Positions 55,297 to 64,000 of a stretch of DNA of 64,000 nt are shown piece by piece. The notes below the pieces were generated by a model. That model saw only the letters and a list, made by a program, of their open reading frames with translations, ran no database searches and was not told where the DNA came from. Each line of letters begins with the position of its first letter. The first letter of the stretch is position 1. Location: contig NZ_CAKLDM010000002.1 of assembly GCF_921294215.1 (NCBI RefSeq), forward strand, positions 1,550,001 through 1,614,000, given 5' to 3'. The position numbers and the translations under genes are program-made. Source of the stretch: Vibrio marisflavi CECT 7928. Lineage in GTDB: Bacteria; Pseudomonadota; Gammaproteobacteria; Enterobacterales; Vibrionaceae.

Positions 55297-56880
55297 TTAA
55301 TGCGTAGTATGAGTAACAAGTGTTGACACGTCAGTGTTCGGAACCACTTGCCATGGTAAATGCAATGACTGCAATACAGAGTAATTTGGTTTGTTAATCA
55401 CCACTTGCGCCGCGTGATCGACACCTTGCAAAATGACCTGTGGGATGTGTGTACCCATCAGTAACATGAAGGCGATTAGCACAACCAATGGTGCAACCGT
55501 TAACACACCAATCTCACCTTTCTTCATACCTTCAGGTGCTTTACCAAGTACAGTCGAAGCAACCATACGAGCTAGACCCGCTAGAACAATCGTTAGAAGT
55601 AGCAATAAGACAATAGTGAGTACTGGATGCTGAGCATAAATGCCAGAACAGATAACCAAGAACTCACTAATAAATAGGTTAAACGGTGGAACACCGCCTA
55701 GTGCCATCGCACCAGCACCAAACAGAACACCAGTCCAAGGCGCAACTCTTACTACACCTTTAATCACATTCATGTTACGTGAGCCAAATTTAAGCATCAC
55801 GTTGCCCGCACCACAGAACATCAAGGTTTTACCTAAGCTGTGGTTGATGACATGTAGCATGGCAGCAAAGATACCCAGTGGACCTAAACCGATAGCAAAG
55901 GTAATCAAACCCATGTTCTCTACACTGGAATACGCTAGTAAGCGTTTGATGTCTTTTTGAATCAGGATAAACAGCGCAGCAACACCAACAGATAGCAAGC
56001 CAAAAGTTAGCAACACTCCGTTAGTAAACGCACTGCCTAACACTTCATTACTAATGATGAAGAAACGAATAATAACCAGCAAAGCACAGTTCAACAGGCC
56101 CGCAGATAATAAGCCAGATACTGGACTTGGCGCTTCCGAGTGCGCATCAGGTAGCCAAGTGTGCATTGGGAACAGGCCAGTTTTGGTGCCAAAACCGATG
56201 ACAACAAAGATAAAGCTAATTTGAATTAAGCGAGGATCTAACAGGTGTGCATGATCACGAACTGCTGTCCATAGTAGTGCTTGGCTAGGATCGTTAAAGA
56301 CTGCTACCGCGTTAGCGTAAGTCAGCACAGTACCGAATAGACCAAATGCTACACCAACAGTACAAATCATGATGTACTTCCAAGCCGCCTCTAGAGAAGA
56401 GCGTTTGGTATAAATACCAACAAGGAATACAGAGCTGATTGTTGTTGCTTCTATCGCAACCCACATCATGATGATGTTATTAGCACTGATGGCTAAGATC
56501 ATCGAAGCAAGGAATAGATTGTAAAGACCGTAGAACAGTGAAACCTGACGGCCACTCACTTCTTCATGCTTAAGTTCGTAGCTGATGTAACCTACTGCGT
56601 GTATACCAGTAATCAGTGCGACAACGCCTAACACCGCCATAAATAGTGCAGATAAACCATCTAGAATAAGCCAGTGGCCGCTAGACAGTAAGCTACCGTG
56701 ATCGATGACTTGCAAGCCCAACCAACCTGAAATCAGGAAGGTCGCAACAACACTAACGAGGTGAATAAGTGATGCTACTTTATGCGAACGACCACAGGTC
56801 GCCGCGCCCAAAAAGCCCACAGCAGAGGCAATCAAAGGAATGCCGATTAAATAAGGGAAAACAGTATCCAATGTAAGCAC
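55297..56880 (-). CDS. hyfF: HyfF, NuoN/M-like membrane subunit
   Basis: A 527-residue subunit with about 14 membrane segments. The antiporter-like core has TKTGLFPMHTWLPDAHSEAP and a KDIKRLLAYSSVENMG segment; charged residues in these helices are associated with ion translocation in complex I. HyfF is absent from hydrogenase 3, so its presence marks the Hyf (hydrogenase 4) type. Confidence 0.92.
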   Translation of the reverse strand: MLTLDTVFPYLIGIPLIASAVGFLGAATCGRSHKVASLIHLVSVVATFLISGWLGLQVIDHGSLLSSGHWLILDGLSALFMAVLGVVALITGIHAVGYISYELKHEEVSGRQVSLFYGLYNLFLASMILAISANNIIMMWVAIEATTISSVFLVGIYTKRSSLEAAWKYIMICTVGVAFGLFGTVLTYANAVAVFNDPSQALLWTAVRDHAHLLDPRLIQISFIFVVIGFGTKTGLFPMHTWLPDAHSEAPSPVSGLLSAGLLNCALLVIIRFFIISNEVLGSAFTNGVLLTFGLLSVGVAALFILIQKDIKRLLAYSSVENMGLITFAIGLGPLGIFAAMLHVINHSLGKTLMFCGAGNVMLKFGSRNMNVIKGVVRVAPWTGVLFGAGAMALGGVPPFNLFISEFLVICSGIYAQHPVLTIVLLLLLTIVLAGLARMVASTVLGKAPEGMKKGEIGVLTVAPLVVLIAFMLLMGTHIPQVILQGVDHAAQVVINKPNYSVLQSLHLPWQVVPNTDVSTLVTHTTH

Positions 56881-56884
56881 GCCA

Positions 56885-57532
56885 TTACCCCTTCAAATCT
56901 GTAAGTTGTTTAACATCTAATGTGTTGAGCTTTTTATAGATCAGCTTGGCCAAAATAATCATCACAATCACAGCAAAAATTGCATCAACGGTAATGCCCA
57001 CTTCCATTAGGTGTGGCGCTCGATGTGCCAGCAGCGCTAATGTGAGCGATGACCCGTTTTCCATCAAACAGTAACCAAAGACTTGTTTCAAAATATTGCG
57101 CTGGGTCACTATACATAGCAATCCGATAAAAAAATGTGCTAGAGAAACAGCTAAAACGAACTTAAGTGATGAAACCATAGGCAATGCCACCGGTTTAACC
57201 ACGTAGAAGGCCACTAAACTAATCACACCAACTAGGATTGCGATAATGACAGGATGCAGTGCTGACTGCTCTGCCACTTCATCACGCATATTGCGGAACA
57301 AGTAAAATAGTAGGCTCGGTAGCAACACTACTTTGGTAATAAACGCTGAAACCGACCACTCATATAAACTATGAGCGTTGTATTGGTCAGCAATTGCTAC
57401 AAATAGAAAGATTAAAACTAGAGACTGAAGCGCGTATAACCACGCTGCAGTTTGTGCTCGACGGGCGATGACAACGAAGAACGATGTCACAACCAAGACG
57501 CCAGCTAAATTATTGATTATTAGATTATCCAT
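56885..57532 (-). CDS. hyfE: HyfE, NuoK-like membrane subunit
   Basis: About 215 residues with six or so hydrophobic segments and the NuoK-like QRNILKQVFGYCLMENGSSL stretch. It is a Hyf-specific membrane subunit. The frame extends eleven codons upstream, but the ATG at 57532 gives the usual MDNLIINNLAG start, ten bases after the hyfD stop. Confidence 0.9.
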   Translation of the reverse strand: MDNLIINNLAGVLVVTSFFVVIARRAQTAAWLYALQSLVLIFLFVAIADQYNAHSLYEWSVSAFITKVVLLPSLLFYLFRNMRDEVAEQSALHPVIIAILVGVISLVAFYVVKPVALPMVSSLKFVLAVSLAHFFIGLLCIVTQRNILKQVFGYCLMENGSSLTLALLAHRAPHLMEVGITVDAIFAVIVMIILAKLIYKKLNTLDVKQLTDLKG

Positions 57533-57542
57533 GAGCGTAACC

Positions 57543-58982
57543 CTAGTGAATCCATGCTGATGCAATAACGCTGGATAGTACCGACATTGCGATCAACACG
57601 ATCAATGTGAATTTCATCGAACCTGGAAGTGGAGACATTTCTTTCACCGCTTCAGATGGCTCACCGACAACTGATTTACCGAACCAGTACAGTAACCAAC
57701 CAAACGTTGCAACAGACTCAATCAACGCAAGCACGATGATTGGCGTTAACCAGCTATGCTGAGCCGATAATTGGAAACCTGCTTCGATAAGTGGGAACTT
57801 ACTAAAGAAACCATTGAAAGGAGGTACACCCGCAATCGCCATTACAGCCACGCAGAAACCTACACCTAATAAAGGCGAGCCTTTCATAATGCCAGTTAGC
57901 TTAGGTAGCATGCGAGTACCACACGCGTAGCTTAGAGAGCCAGCAACTAGGAAGAGTAAGCTCTTCGCGAATGCGTGGTTAAAGATATAAGTTACGCCAC
58001 TTTCCAACGCTAGGTTTGAGCCAAGAGCAGCAAAAGAAAGAGCTAAGAAGATATACGCAAGCTGGGCAATCGTTGAGTATGCTAATAGACGCTTCATGTC
58101 CTTTTGTGGCAAGTACATAACAAAGCCGTAGAACATGGTGATAATCGCGCCGATAACACCAACGATACCAACGATTTCTGGGATTTGACCACCAGATAAA
58201 ATCGCACGAGCAAAGATATACACACCCACTTTAACCATAGAAGCGGCGTGTAAATACGCGCTCACTGGCGTTGGCGCGTTCATCGCATCAGGTAGCCACA
58301 TTTGCATTGGCAGTTGAGCTGATTTACCCCAAGCGGCAAACATGATTCCGAACATCACCATGGTTTTCACAGCAGGGCTAAGAGAAGCAATCGCTGTTAA
58401 CTCAAAAGTACCTGTGTTCACAAACAGTAGTGCTGCTGCCAAGAACAAACCTAGTGAAGCAATATGAGTAACAATCAGGGCTTTAAGCGCTGACTTATAA
58501 GCCACTGGCGTTTGGTAGTAACTGATCAAAGACCAAGAACAAGCACCTGTGATTTCGAAGAACAATAGCTGACCGAGAATCGTTGAAGACAGCACTAAAC
58601 CAGCCATTGCACCGATAAAGATCAGCAAGAATGCGTAGTAGCGTGGCTCACCCTCTTGAGGATGCTCTTTGTTGCCTTTACTCATGTAACCAAGAGAGTA
58701 AATCGCAACAATCAAGCCAAGCCCAACAACGACAACCGCAATTAACGTGCTGACTTTATCTACTACTAAGCCAAACAATTGAATGTGATCGATACTTAGT
58801 AGTGAAATCGTCTCTGACGCACCGCCTTCAGCAAAAAATTTATAAGCTAGCGCCCATGTGCCTAGCGTTGCAATTGCTGCGAATAATTGGCAAACCCACT
58901 TCGCTGATTGACGCGGAACCAATAACGTGAGGATGGCACCAACGAATGGGACCAAGATAGTAAATAAACCTATCATCTCCAT
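57543..58982 (-). CDS. hyfD: HyfD, NuoL/M/N-like membrane subunit
   Basis: A 479-residue proton-pump-type subunit with about 13-14 membrane segments. It contains GKSAQLPMQMWLPDAMNAPT and KDMKRLLAYSTIAQL, the NuoL/M/N core with Lys and Glu-type charged positions. It is specific to Hyf systems and suggests an extra ion-translocation site compared with hydrogenase 3. Confidence 0.93.
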   Translation of the reverse strand: MEMIGLFTILVPFVGAILTLLVPRQSAKWVCQLFAAIATLGTWALAYKFFAEGGASETISLLSIDHIQLFGLVVDKVSTLIAVVVVGLGLIVAIYSLGYMSKGNKEHPQEGEPRYYAFLLIFIGAMAGLVLSSTILGQLLFFEITGACSWSLISYYQTPVAYKSALKALIVTHIASLGLFLAAALLFVNTGTFELTAIASLSPAVKTMVMFGIMFAAWGKSAQLPMQMWLPDAMNAPTPVSAYLHAASMVKVGVYIFARAILSGGQIPEIVGIVGVIGAIITMFYGFVMYLPQKDMKRLLAYSTIAQLAYIFLALSFAALGSNLALESGVTYIFNHAFAKSLLFLVAGSLSYACGTRMLPKLTGIMKGSPLLGVGFCVAVMAIAGVPPFNGFFSKFPLIEAGFQLSAQHSWLTPIIVLALIESVATFGWLLYWFGKSVVGEPSEAVKEMSPLPGSMKFTLIVLIAMSVLSSVIASAWIH

Positions 58983-58994
58983 AGTTTTATCGCC

Positions 58995-59948
58995 TTACAG
59001 TCCAGTGATGTAAAAGGCTAACGCTAAAACAGCAAACGCAAATGCTGACCAGGTTAGACGATTAGTATTTAAGAAACGTACGCGCGCCATGCTGTTTTCA
59101 ATTAAACCCGCAAGGAAGAAAACAACAAAAAGCTTAACGAACAAGATAAGGGTCGCGAACAGCAAGCCGGTGAAAGATAAGGTAACCACCTTACCCCAAG
59201 GTACGAAGATAGCTAAGAATAGCTGTGCCACGACAAGTTGCTTAAGGCCTAAACCCAACTTAACCATTGCTAGGCCGTTACCAGAGTACTCAGTTACTGG
59301 ACCTTCTTGTAGCTCTTGCTCTGCTTCTGCCGCATCAAATGGGAGTTTACCCATTTCAACGAACACAGCGAATGCACATGCGATACCTGCCAAAATGACT
59401 GGAATTGGATGAGCGGCAAACATGCTAACCATACCTTGGCTGATATAACCAAGGTCAGTAGAACCGACCACCATTGCTGCAACAAAAATCGCAAGCATGA
59501 ACACTGGCTCAACTAGCACGCCAAGTGTCAACTCACGTGCACTACCAATGCCTGCAAACATACTGTTACTATCGATGCCAGAAAGCGCAAAGAAGAAACG
59601 GAAGATAGCTAACAAATAGATATCAGTGATCACATCGCCTGAGATTGGAAACGGTGATGTTTCTGTCACTGTTGGCAATGCCATTGCTATCAAAAGCATA
59701 GTGACAATCAGTACCCAAGGCATGATCCAGAAGATCACACCTGCATTTGCTGGCGCTACAGATTGGCGACGCAAAAGCTTAATAATGTCACGGTAATCCT
59801 GAAGAATACCAGGGCCCTGACGAGAGTGGATTTTCGCCCTAAGTACGCGAGAAAAACCAGTCACAAGTGGTGCTAACAGTAGCATAAGTACGGCTTGCAC
59901 TACGGCGAGTGTTATCCAGCTTGCGCTAGGCATATGTAATTCAGGCAT
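58995..59948 (-). CDS. hyfC: HyfC/HycD, NuoH-like membrane subunit
   Basis: A 317-residue NuoH-like subunit with about eight membrane segments. The acidic loop that lines the quinone/ion site in complex I appears as LPFDAAEAEQELQEGPVTEY. It anchors the peripheral arm (HyfI/HyfG) to the membrane. It shares one base with hyfB. Confidence 0.94.
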   Translation of the reverse strand: MPELHMPSASWITLAVVQAVLMLLLAPLVTGFSRVLRAKIHSRQGPGILQDYRDIIKLLRRQSVAPANAGVIFWIMPWVLIVTMLLIAMALPTVTETSPFPISGDVITDIYLLAIFRFFFALSGIDSNSMFAGIGSARELTLGVLVEPVFMLAIFVAAMVVGSTDLGYISQGMVSMFAAHPIPVILAGIACAFAVFVEMGKLPFDAAEAEQELQEGPVTEYSGNGLAMVKLGLGLKQLVVAQLFLAIFVPWGKVVTLSFTGLLFATLILFVKLFVVFFLAGLIENSMARVRFLNTNRLTWSAFAFAVLALAFYITGL

Positions 59949-61978
59949 TATTTCACTCCTGAGCTAATTGGCAAAATCAATAAAACAATCAGAGCGACAA
60001 CGATGTACAAGCAGTAGAGTCTGAAGTCTCCGCTTTGCAATTTAGCAACTCGATTACTAATACCTAAAACAAGGCGGCAAGTTGGCTCGATTAAATAACG
60101 GTCGAAAGCAGATTCAGAAGCAGAAGCCGCAGACGTTGTTCCATCTAGCGTACGCTTCATCCAACCACTTGGGTCAAGCTGCTTACGTAGGCGATAAACT
60201 GGCGCGAACATATGCTTAAGCGGCTGAGTAATACTGCCCGCAGACACTGTCATGCGCTGTTCATAAGCGTAACCACACGCCCATGGGTCACCACGGTGAC
60301 GGCGCTTCAGACGAGCACCTCTAAACAGGGCAAGAATCACTGCTGGAACGATAAGCAGAACAAGCAAGCTGATAGCAATAACTGGCGTCGAAAGAATCGC
60401 TTGAGATGTTGATACTGGGTGCAGAGCAAAACCATCTTGTACAGTGATTGGAGAGGCTTGAAGCACAGCTGTTGCAACATTTGAAATGTGAGGTGCAATC
60501 CAAGGAGAACCTACACCTAGAACGATACAAAGAACCGCTAAGAAACCTGTACCTGTAAGCATTGGCCAGCCAACTTCTTTTGCGTTCGCTGCAGCTTCAG
60601 TTCTTGGCGTACCAGAGAAACAGATACCGTACACTTTAACGAAACACATACAAGCTAGTGCACCAGTGATCGCAAGCATTACCACACCAAATGGACCAGC
60701 AATTAGCATCGAAACATCACTCTGGTGGCTCATGCTAAATAGTGATTGGTAGATAAACCATTCACTGACAAAGCCGTTAAGTGGCGGTAGCGCAGAAATC
60801 GCCATTGTACCAATGAGGAAAGCGATTGCGGTGTAAGGCATAAGCTTAGCCAGACCACCCATGTGCTCCATATCTTTTGTATGAGTGCGGTAAATAACTG
60901 AACCTGCGCCCAAGAACAATAGACCTTTAAACACAGCATGGTTAAGCAAGTGGTATAGCGCACCTAACAAGCCAAGAGCTGCGAATATAGGATGGTTAGT
61001 CGCCATACCGATCATTGCAACACCGACACCCATTAGAATAATGCCGACGTTTTCTACTGTGTGGTAAGCGAGTAGTCGTTTGATATCGTGCTCAGCTAAC
61101 GCGTACATAACCCCTAGCACAGAAGAAACCGCGCCAAATGCTAGAACAACGTATCCCCACCACGCTTCACTACCACCAAGGAACATGACGCCCACTTTGA
61201 TGATACCGTAGATACCAATCTTAACCATCACGCCAGACATAAGTGCAGATGTATGCGAAGGTGCCGCTGGGTGGGCCATTGGCAGCCAGCCGTGCAGCAA
61301 AATCATACCCGCTTTGGCACCGAAGCCGAAGAAAGCAAGCAAGAATATTACTGACGCTTCCCAAGTAGGCAGATGCAAGTGATAGAAGTCTGCGAAGTTT
61401 ACTGAACCAGATGCTCGATATAGCATGAAGAAGGCAATCATGATTAAGATTGAGCCTGCATGCGCAATAAAGAAGTAGTTCAAACCAGCTTTAACACTCT
61501 TACCCGACTGTTCAACCAGTACTAGGAAGTAAGATGCCAAAGACATCATCTCAAAGAATACAATGAAGTAGAACGCGTTGTCCGAAACAACCAGAAGTAC
61601 CATTGAAGCAACAAACAAGTTTAGGAAGAAGCAAATCCCCCACCCGCCTTTGCCTAGGTATTCCTTCATGTATTGAAGAGAATAGATTGAAGACGCGATC
61701 ACAATCAGTGAAATCACCATAACCATAAAGGCATTCAGTGCATCCATACTGATCAAGAACTGCGCGAAAGAGAAAGGACTATATAACTCGGTGTGCCAAG
61801 TTTGACCACTTGCAAGCGCGTAACCCGCACTCGCTACACCAAGAATGCCCCCAATGGTGGAGATGACACCTGTTAGGCTCATCACTGCTTCTTCTTGCTT
61901 ACCACTACCCAAAAGAGAGATTAAGCTGGCAACAAGATAACAACCGATAGATAAAGCTAAAAGCTCTAAAGGACTCAT
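59948..61978 (-). CDS. hyfB: HyfB/HycC, NuoL-like membrane subunit
   Basis: A 676-residue antiporter-like subunit with about 15-16 membrane segments and a C-terminal amphipathic region. Core motifs: GFGAKAGMILLHGWLPMAH and HDIKRLLAYHTVENVG. Its length is that of HyfB (about 672) rather than the shorter HycC (about 608). It forms the distal ion-translocating part of the complex. Confidence 0.94.
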   Translation of the reverse strand: MSPLELLALSIGCYLVASLISLLGSGKQEEAVMSLTGVISTIGGILGVASAGYALASGQTWHTELYSPFSFAQFLISMDALNAFMVMVISLIVIASSIYSLQYMKEYLGKGGWGICFFLNLFVASMVLLVVSDNAFYFIVFFEMMSLASYFLVLVEQSGKSVKAGLNYFFIAHAGSILIMIAFFMLYRASGSVNFADFYHLHLPTWEASVIFLLAFFGFGAKAGMILLHGWLPMAHPAAPSHTSALMSGVMVKIGIYGIIKVGVMFLGGSEAWWGYVVLAFGAVSSVLGVMYALAEHDIKRLLAYHTVENVGIILMGVGVAMIGMATNHPIFAALGLLGALYHLLNHAVFKGLLFLGAGSVIYRTHTKDMEHMGGLAKLMPYTAIAFLIGTMAISALPPLNGFVSEWFIYQSLFSMSHQSDVSMLIAGPFGVVMLAITGALACMCFVKVYGICFSGTPRTEAAANAKEVGWPMLTGTGFLAVLCIVLGVGSPWIAPHISNVATAVLQASPITVQDGFALHPVSTSQAILSTPVIAISLLVLLIVPAVILALFRGARLKRRHRGDPWACGYAYEQRMTVSAGSITQPLKHMFAPVYRLRKQLDPSGWMKRTLDGTTSAASASESAFDRYLIEPTCRLVLGISNRVAKLQSGDFRLYCLYIVVALIVLLILPISSGVK

Positions 61979-61982
61979 AAGG

Positions 61983-62588
61983 TTATTTCTCCAAGTTCAC
62001 AGCTCGTCCGACACATGCTGCATCTTCTCGTTTAGCTGAGCGAGCGGTGTCTACTGCCGATTCGTTAACCAACACGATTGCGTCGTTCGGGCATACCTCA
62101 ACACAAGCGGGGCCCTCTTCACGAAACTCACATAGGTCGCATTTGACTGCGATGCTTTTTACTCCTGGTTCCCAAGCCAAAATGTCGTGTCCAAACTGTG
62201 CAGGATTTGAAGTCGAAGGGTTACTTGAGCGAGGACAAGACGGAATAAAGGTGTCATAACTTTTAGCAACTGCTATTGGTCGACTACCATCGAGAGCGAT
62301 AGCGCCAAACGGACAAGCAACAGCACATAAAGTACATCCAACACACAGGTTTTCGTTAAGAAAGATGCGATCCTCTTCTTTGACAATCGCAAGTGCCGGG
62401 CAAACAGTCGCACAAGGTGCGTCTTCACAATGCCGACACATAACGGGAGCAGTCGCGTCACCATGCTTAACCACTTTTAAGCGTGGATGACTTTGCAGTC
62501 CTTCCTTTCTATGTACATCAGAGCACGCAGCCATACAGGTCTGGCACCCTATGCACTTTTCGGGATCTGCAACAACAAAGCTTTTCAT
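61983..62588 (-). CDS. hyfA: HyfA, electron-transfer ferredoxin
   Basis: A 201-residue iron-sulfur protein with four [4Fe-4S] motifs: CIGCQTCMAAC, CRHCEDAPCATVC, CVGCTLCAVAC and CDLCEFREEGPACVEVC. It resembles HydN/HycB and would accept electrons from FdhF. It is the first gene of the hyf operon, five bases before hyfB. A small stem (GCCCT/AGGGC) is in its leader. Confidence 0.93.
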   Translation of the reverse strand: MKSFVVADPEKCIGCQTCMAACSDVHRKEGLQSHPRLKVVKHGDATAPVMCRHCEDAPCATVCPALAIVKEEDRIFLNENLCVGCTLCAVACPFGAIALDGSRPIAVAKSYDTFIPSCPRSSNPSTSNPAQFGHDILAWEPGVKSIAVKCDLCEFREEGPACVEVCPNDAIVLVNESAVDTARSAKREDAACVGRAVNLEK

Positions 62589-62813
62589 AGCATATCCTGT
62601 TAGTTAACTAGCCCTAGAAAGCTAACCCAGGGCTTGAGTCCAAAAATTAAAAACAAAAATTAGATTCGGTTTTTATGCTTAGCCTATTAACGTCTGTCTA
62701 AGTTCTAACTATCGTTTTCTAGACGTGAGCTAGGCTTGGTTTGCGCACGTCGCCAACTCCCGCGCGCATCATATTCCATTACAATTTGTATGGATATAAG
62801 AAGTGACCCCTTG

Positions 62814-62839
62814 TTTATCACTTATTACGTAGTGATAAA
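62814..62839. promoter_or_regulatory. 9-bp dyad upstream of hyfA
   Basis: TTTATCACT (62814-62822) and AGTGATAAA (62831-62839) are perfect complements around an eight-base centre TATTACGT. It lies about 225 bases upstream of hyfA, a typical distance for an enhancer-type site. The bound protein is unknown; I could not match it to FNR or ModE consensus. Confidence 0.5.
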
Positions 62840-62902
62840 TTAAGCTTGATGAAGCAAGCTGAAATCATTGCTATCACTAGCCAAATATCCAATGACGTAC
62901 TC

Positions 62903-62932
62903 AAAATCCAGCACGTAAGGCTGGATTTTTTA
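62903..62932 (-). terminator. Terminator of selD
   Basis: AAAATCCAGC (62903-62912) and GCTGGATTTT (62920-62929) form a perfect 10-bp stem, with T runs on both sides. It lies about 22 bases beyond the selD stop. Confidence 0.88.
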
Positions 62933-62953
62933 TCGAAGTTAAGTAGCTGTTAC

Positions 62954-63991
62954 CTATATAACTTCAATAAGGTGAGTCGAGTGTTCTTTAGCCACAAACT
63001 CCCCAACTTGGGCAATTTGCATGTTTTTGTCTGCTAGAAATGCTGTCATCTGTTCAACATTTTCTTCTCGCACCGAAACCAGCAAGCCACCGGAAGTTTG
63101 AGGGTCGCAAAGTAGCGCTTTTTGCTCTGGAGTGAGCTCGCTAATGTTCTCGCCATAACTAGCAAAATTTCTTTCTGTACCACCTGGGAAACAACCCATA
63201 CCGATATAATCCAATACGCCCGGCATCACAGGTACATCAGCAAAATTCACCTTTGCAGAAAGGCTTGCGCCCTGGCACATTTCAGTTAAATGGCCCAACA
63301 AACCAAAACCCGTCACATCAGTCATCGCCGTAACGTAGTCTAATTCTGCGAGTTCTTGGCCAACGCTGTTTAATGTGCACATCCAGTCACGAGCAACACC
63401 ACGGTGTTCAGGTTGAAGTTTTGCTTGTTTTTCTGCATGACTTAGAACACCAATTCCAAGAGGTTTTGTTAAGAACAGCTTGTCGCCGATTTTCGCTCGG
63501 TTATTGCATTTCACGTTTTCAGTTGGAACGATGCCTGTAACAGCTAGGCCAAAGATAGGCTCTGGTGAATCAATAGAATGGCCACCAGCCAAACTGATAC
63601 CTGCGTCTGCGCATGCTTGTCTACCACCATCGACTACTTGCTGAGCGACTTCTGGGGAGAGTGTATTAACTGGCCAGCCTAAGATTGCGATAGCCATAAT
63701 TGGTTTGCCGCCCATCGCATAGATATCGCTGATCGCATTCGTCGCAGCAATACGACCAAAATCGGTTGGATCATCGACGATAGGCATGAAAAAGTCTGTT
63801 GTACTGACAACTGAAGTACCATTGCCTAAATCGTATACAGCAGCATCATCTCGGCTGTCATTGCCAACTAAAAGGTTAGGATCATGGAATGGAGTAAGTT
63901 GGCTCTTCAAAATCGTATCGAGAACCTTAGGAGAGATTTTACAACCACAGCCTCCACCGTGGCTATATTGGGTCAAGCGTATTGAAGGCAT
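62954..63991 (-). CDS. selD: Selenophosphate synthase
   Basis: A 345-residue PurM/ThiL-like enzyme that makes selenophosphate from selenide and ATP. The active-site segment reads [17 protein letters not shown] (Cys near 17, Lys near 18-19), matching SelD where C17 and K20 are essential; Cys, not Sec, is at the catalytic position. It also has [12 protein letters not shown] and [14 protein letters not shown]. The start is the ATG at 63991. It is upstream of the hyf operon on the same strand, fitting the selenium need of FdhF. Confidence 0.95.
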   Translation of the reverse strand: MPSIRLTQYSHGGGCGCKISPKVLDTILKSQLTPFHDPNLLVGNDSRDDAAVYDLGNGTSVVSTTDFFMPIVDDPTDFGRIAATNAISDIYAMGGKPIMAIAILGWPVNTLSPEVAQQVVDGGRQACADAGISLAGGHSIDSPEPIFGLAVTGIVPTENVKCNNRAKIGDKLFLTKPLGIGVLSHAEKQAKLQPEHRGVARDWMCTLNSVGQELAELDYVTAMTDVTGFGLLGHLTEMCQGASLSAKVNFADVPVMPGVLDYIGMGCFPGGTERNFASYGENISELTPEQKALLCDPQTSGGLLVSVREENVEQMTAFLADKNMQIAQVGEFVAKEHSTHLIEVI

Positions 63992-64000
63992 AGTACTTCC

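Larger units (their letters stand above)
62589..62953. other. Regulatory spacer between selD and hyfA
   Basis: About 365 bases. It holds the selD terminator, a 9-bp dyad and the expected hyfA promoter. Two sigma-54-like matches exist on the minus strand, at about 62764-62779 (correct GG-N10-GC spacing but poor flanks) and 62868-62884 (good flanks but one base too short); neither is convincing. No gene is seen. Confidence 0.5.

Noticed and set aside
62846..63037. Small plus-strand reading frame in the selD-hyfA spacer
   Set aside because: It runs through the selD terminator hairpin and into the selD gene, with no ribosome site.

Overview
The window is a continuous piece of a gammaproteobacterial chromosome, almost certainly a Vibrio (Vibrionaceae). 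The evidence is moderate A+T content, Vibrio-like proteins throughout, and familiar linkages such as yciA-yciI next to a type II secretion pilotin, pspABC/pspF followed by sapABCDF, a DHH-type manganese pyrophosphatase and an NSS sodium symporter. All calls come from reading the sequence and recalling families; no database search was run.

Layout. (1) 1-6.1 kb: end of yciA, yciI, a GspS-beta-type lipoprotein, two small genes, then the ynjBCD ABC transporter with ynjF. (2) 6.2-14.4 kb: RNA-modification enzymes, an exported deiminase-like protein, a FucA-like aldolase, an NSS transporter, cardiolipin synthase and EmrD. (3) 14.4-20.9 kb: more variable, with an A+T-rich spacer holding a possible 30-codon gene, TetR and LysR regulators, an orphan polyamine-type binding protein, metC, a globin and tag. 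(4) 21-28.9 kb: phage-shock genes pspABC with divergent pspF, then sapABCDF. (5) 28.9-36.4 kb: ppaC, a GalP/AraE-like sugar symporter, a long regulatory spacer, a GDSL lipase, a FetB-like permease without its ATPase, a dyad-rich spacer and ynjE. (6) 36.4-42.6 kb: the hydrogenase maturation operon hypFCDEAB on the minus strand, with a perfect FNR-type box upstream. (7) 43-47.3 kb: a serine/threonine transporter, then an accessory insert with an imperfect 23-bp inverted repeat, an unrecognised 445-residue protein and a decayed IS1-family element. (8) 47.3-64 kb: fdhD, fdhF, hydN and hyfABCDEFGHIJ-hycI, with selD just upstream of hyfA.

The main system is a complete Hyf-type (hydrogenase-4-like, group 4) formate hydrogenlyase with nearly all its support genes. 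FdhF oxidises formate; HydN/HyfA/HyfH/HyfI ferredoxin-type subunits carry electrons to the [NiFe] site in HyfG; HyfB/D/E/F with HyfC form the complex-I-like membrane arm. HypA-F build the active site, HycI trims HyfG, FdhD matures FdhF, and SelD supplies selenophosphate. FdhF must be read through an in-frame TGA at residue 140, followed by a clear SECIS hairpin, so automatic ORF callers split it in two. No FhlA/HyfR-type activator, formate channel, or selA/selB/selC is in the window. Hyf-type clusters are already known in vibrios, so this system is notable rather than undescribed. The best candidates for something new are the unknown 445-residue protein with the adjacent inverted repeat, and the dyad-rich spacers near 34.9 and 62.8 kb.
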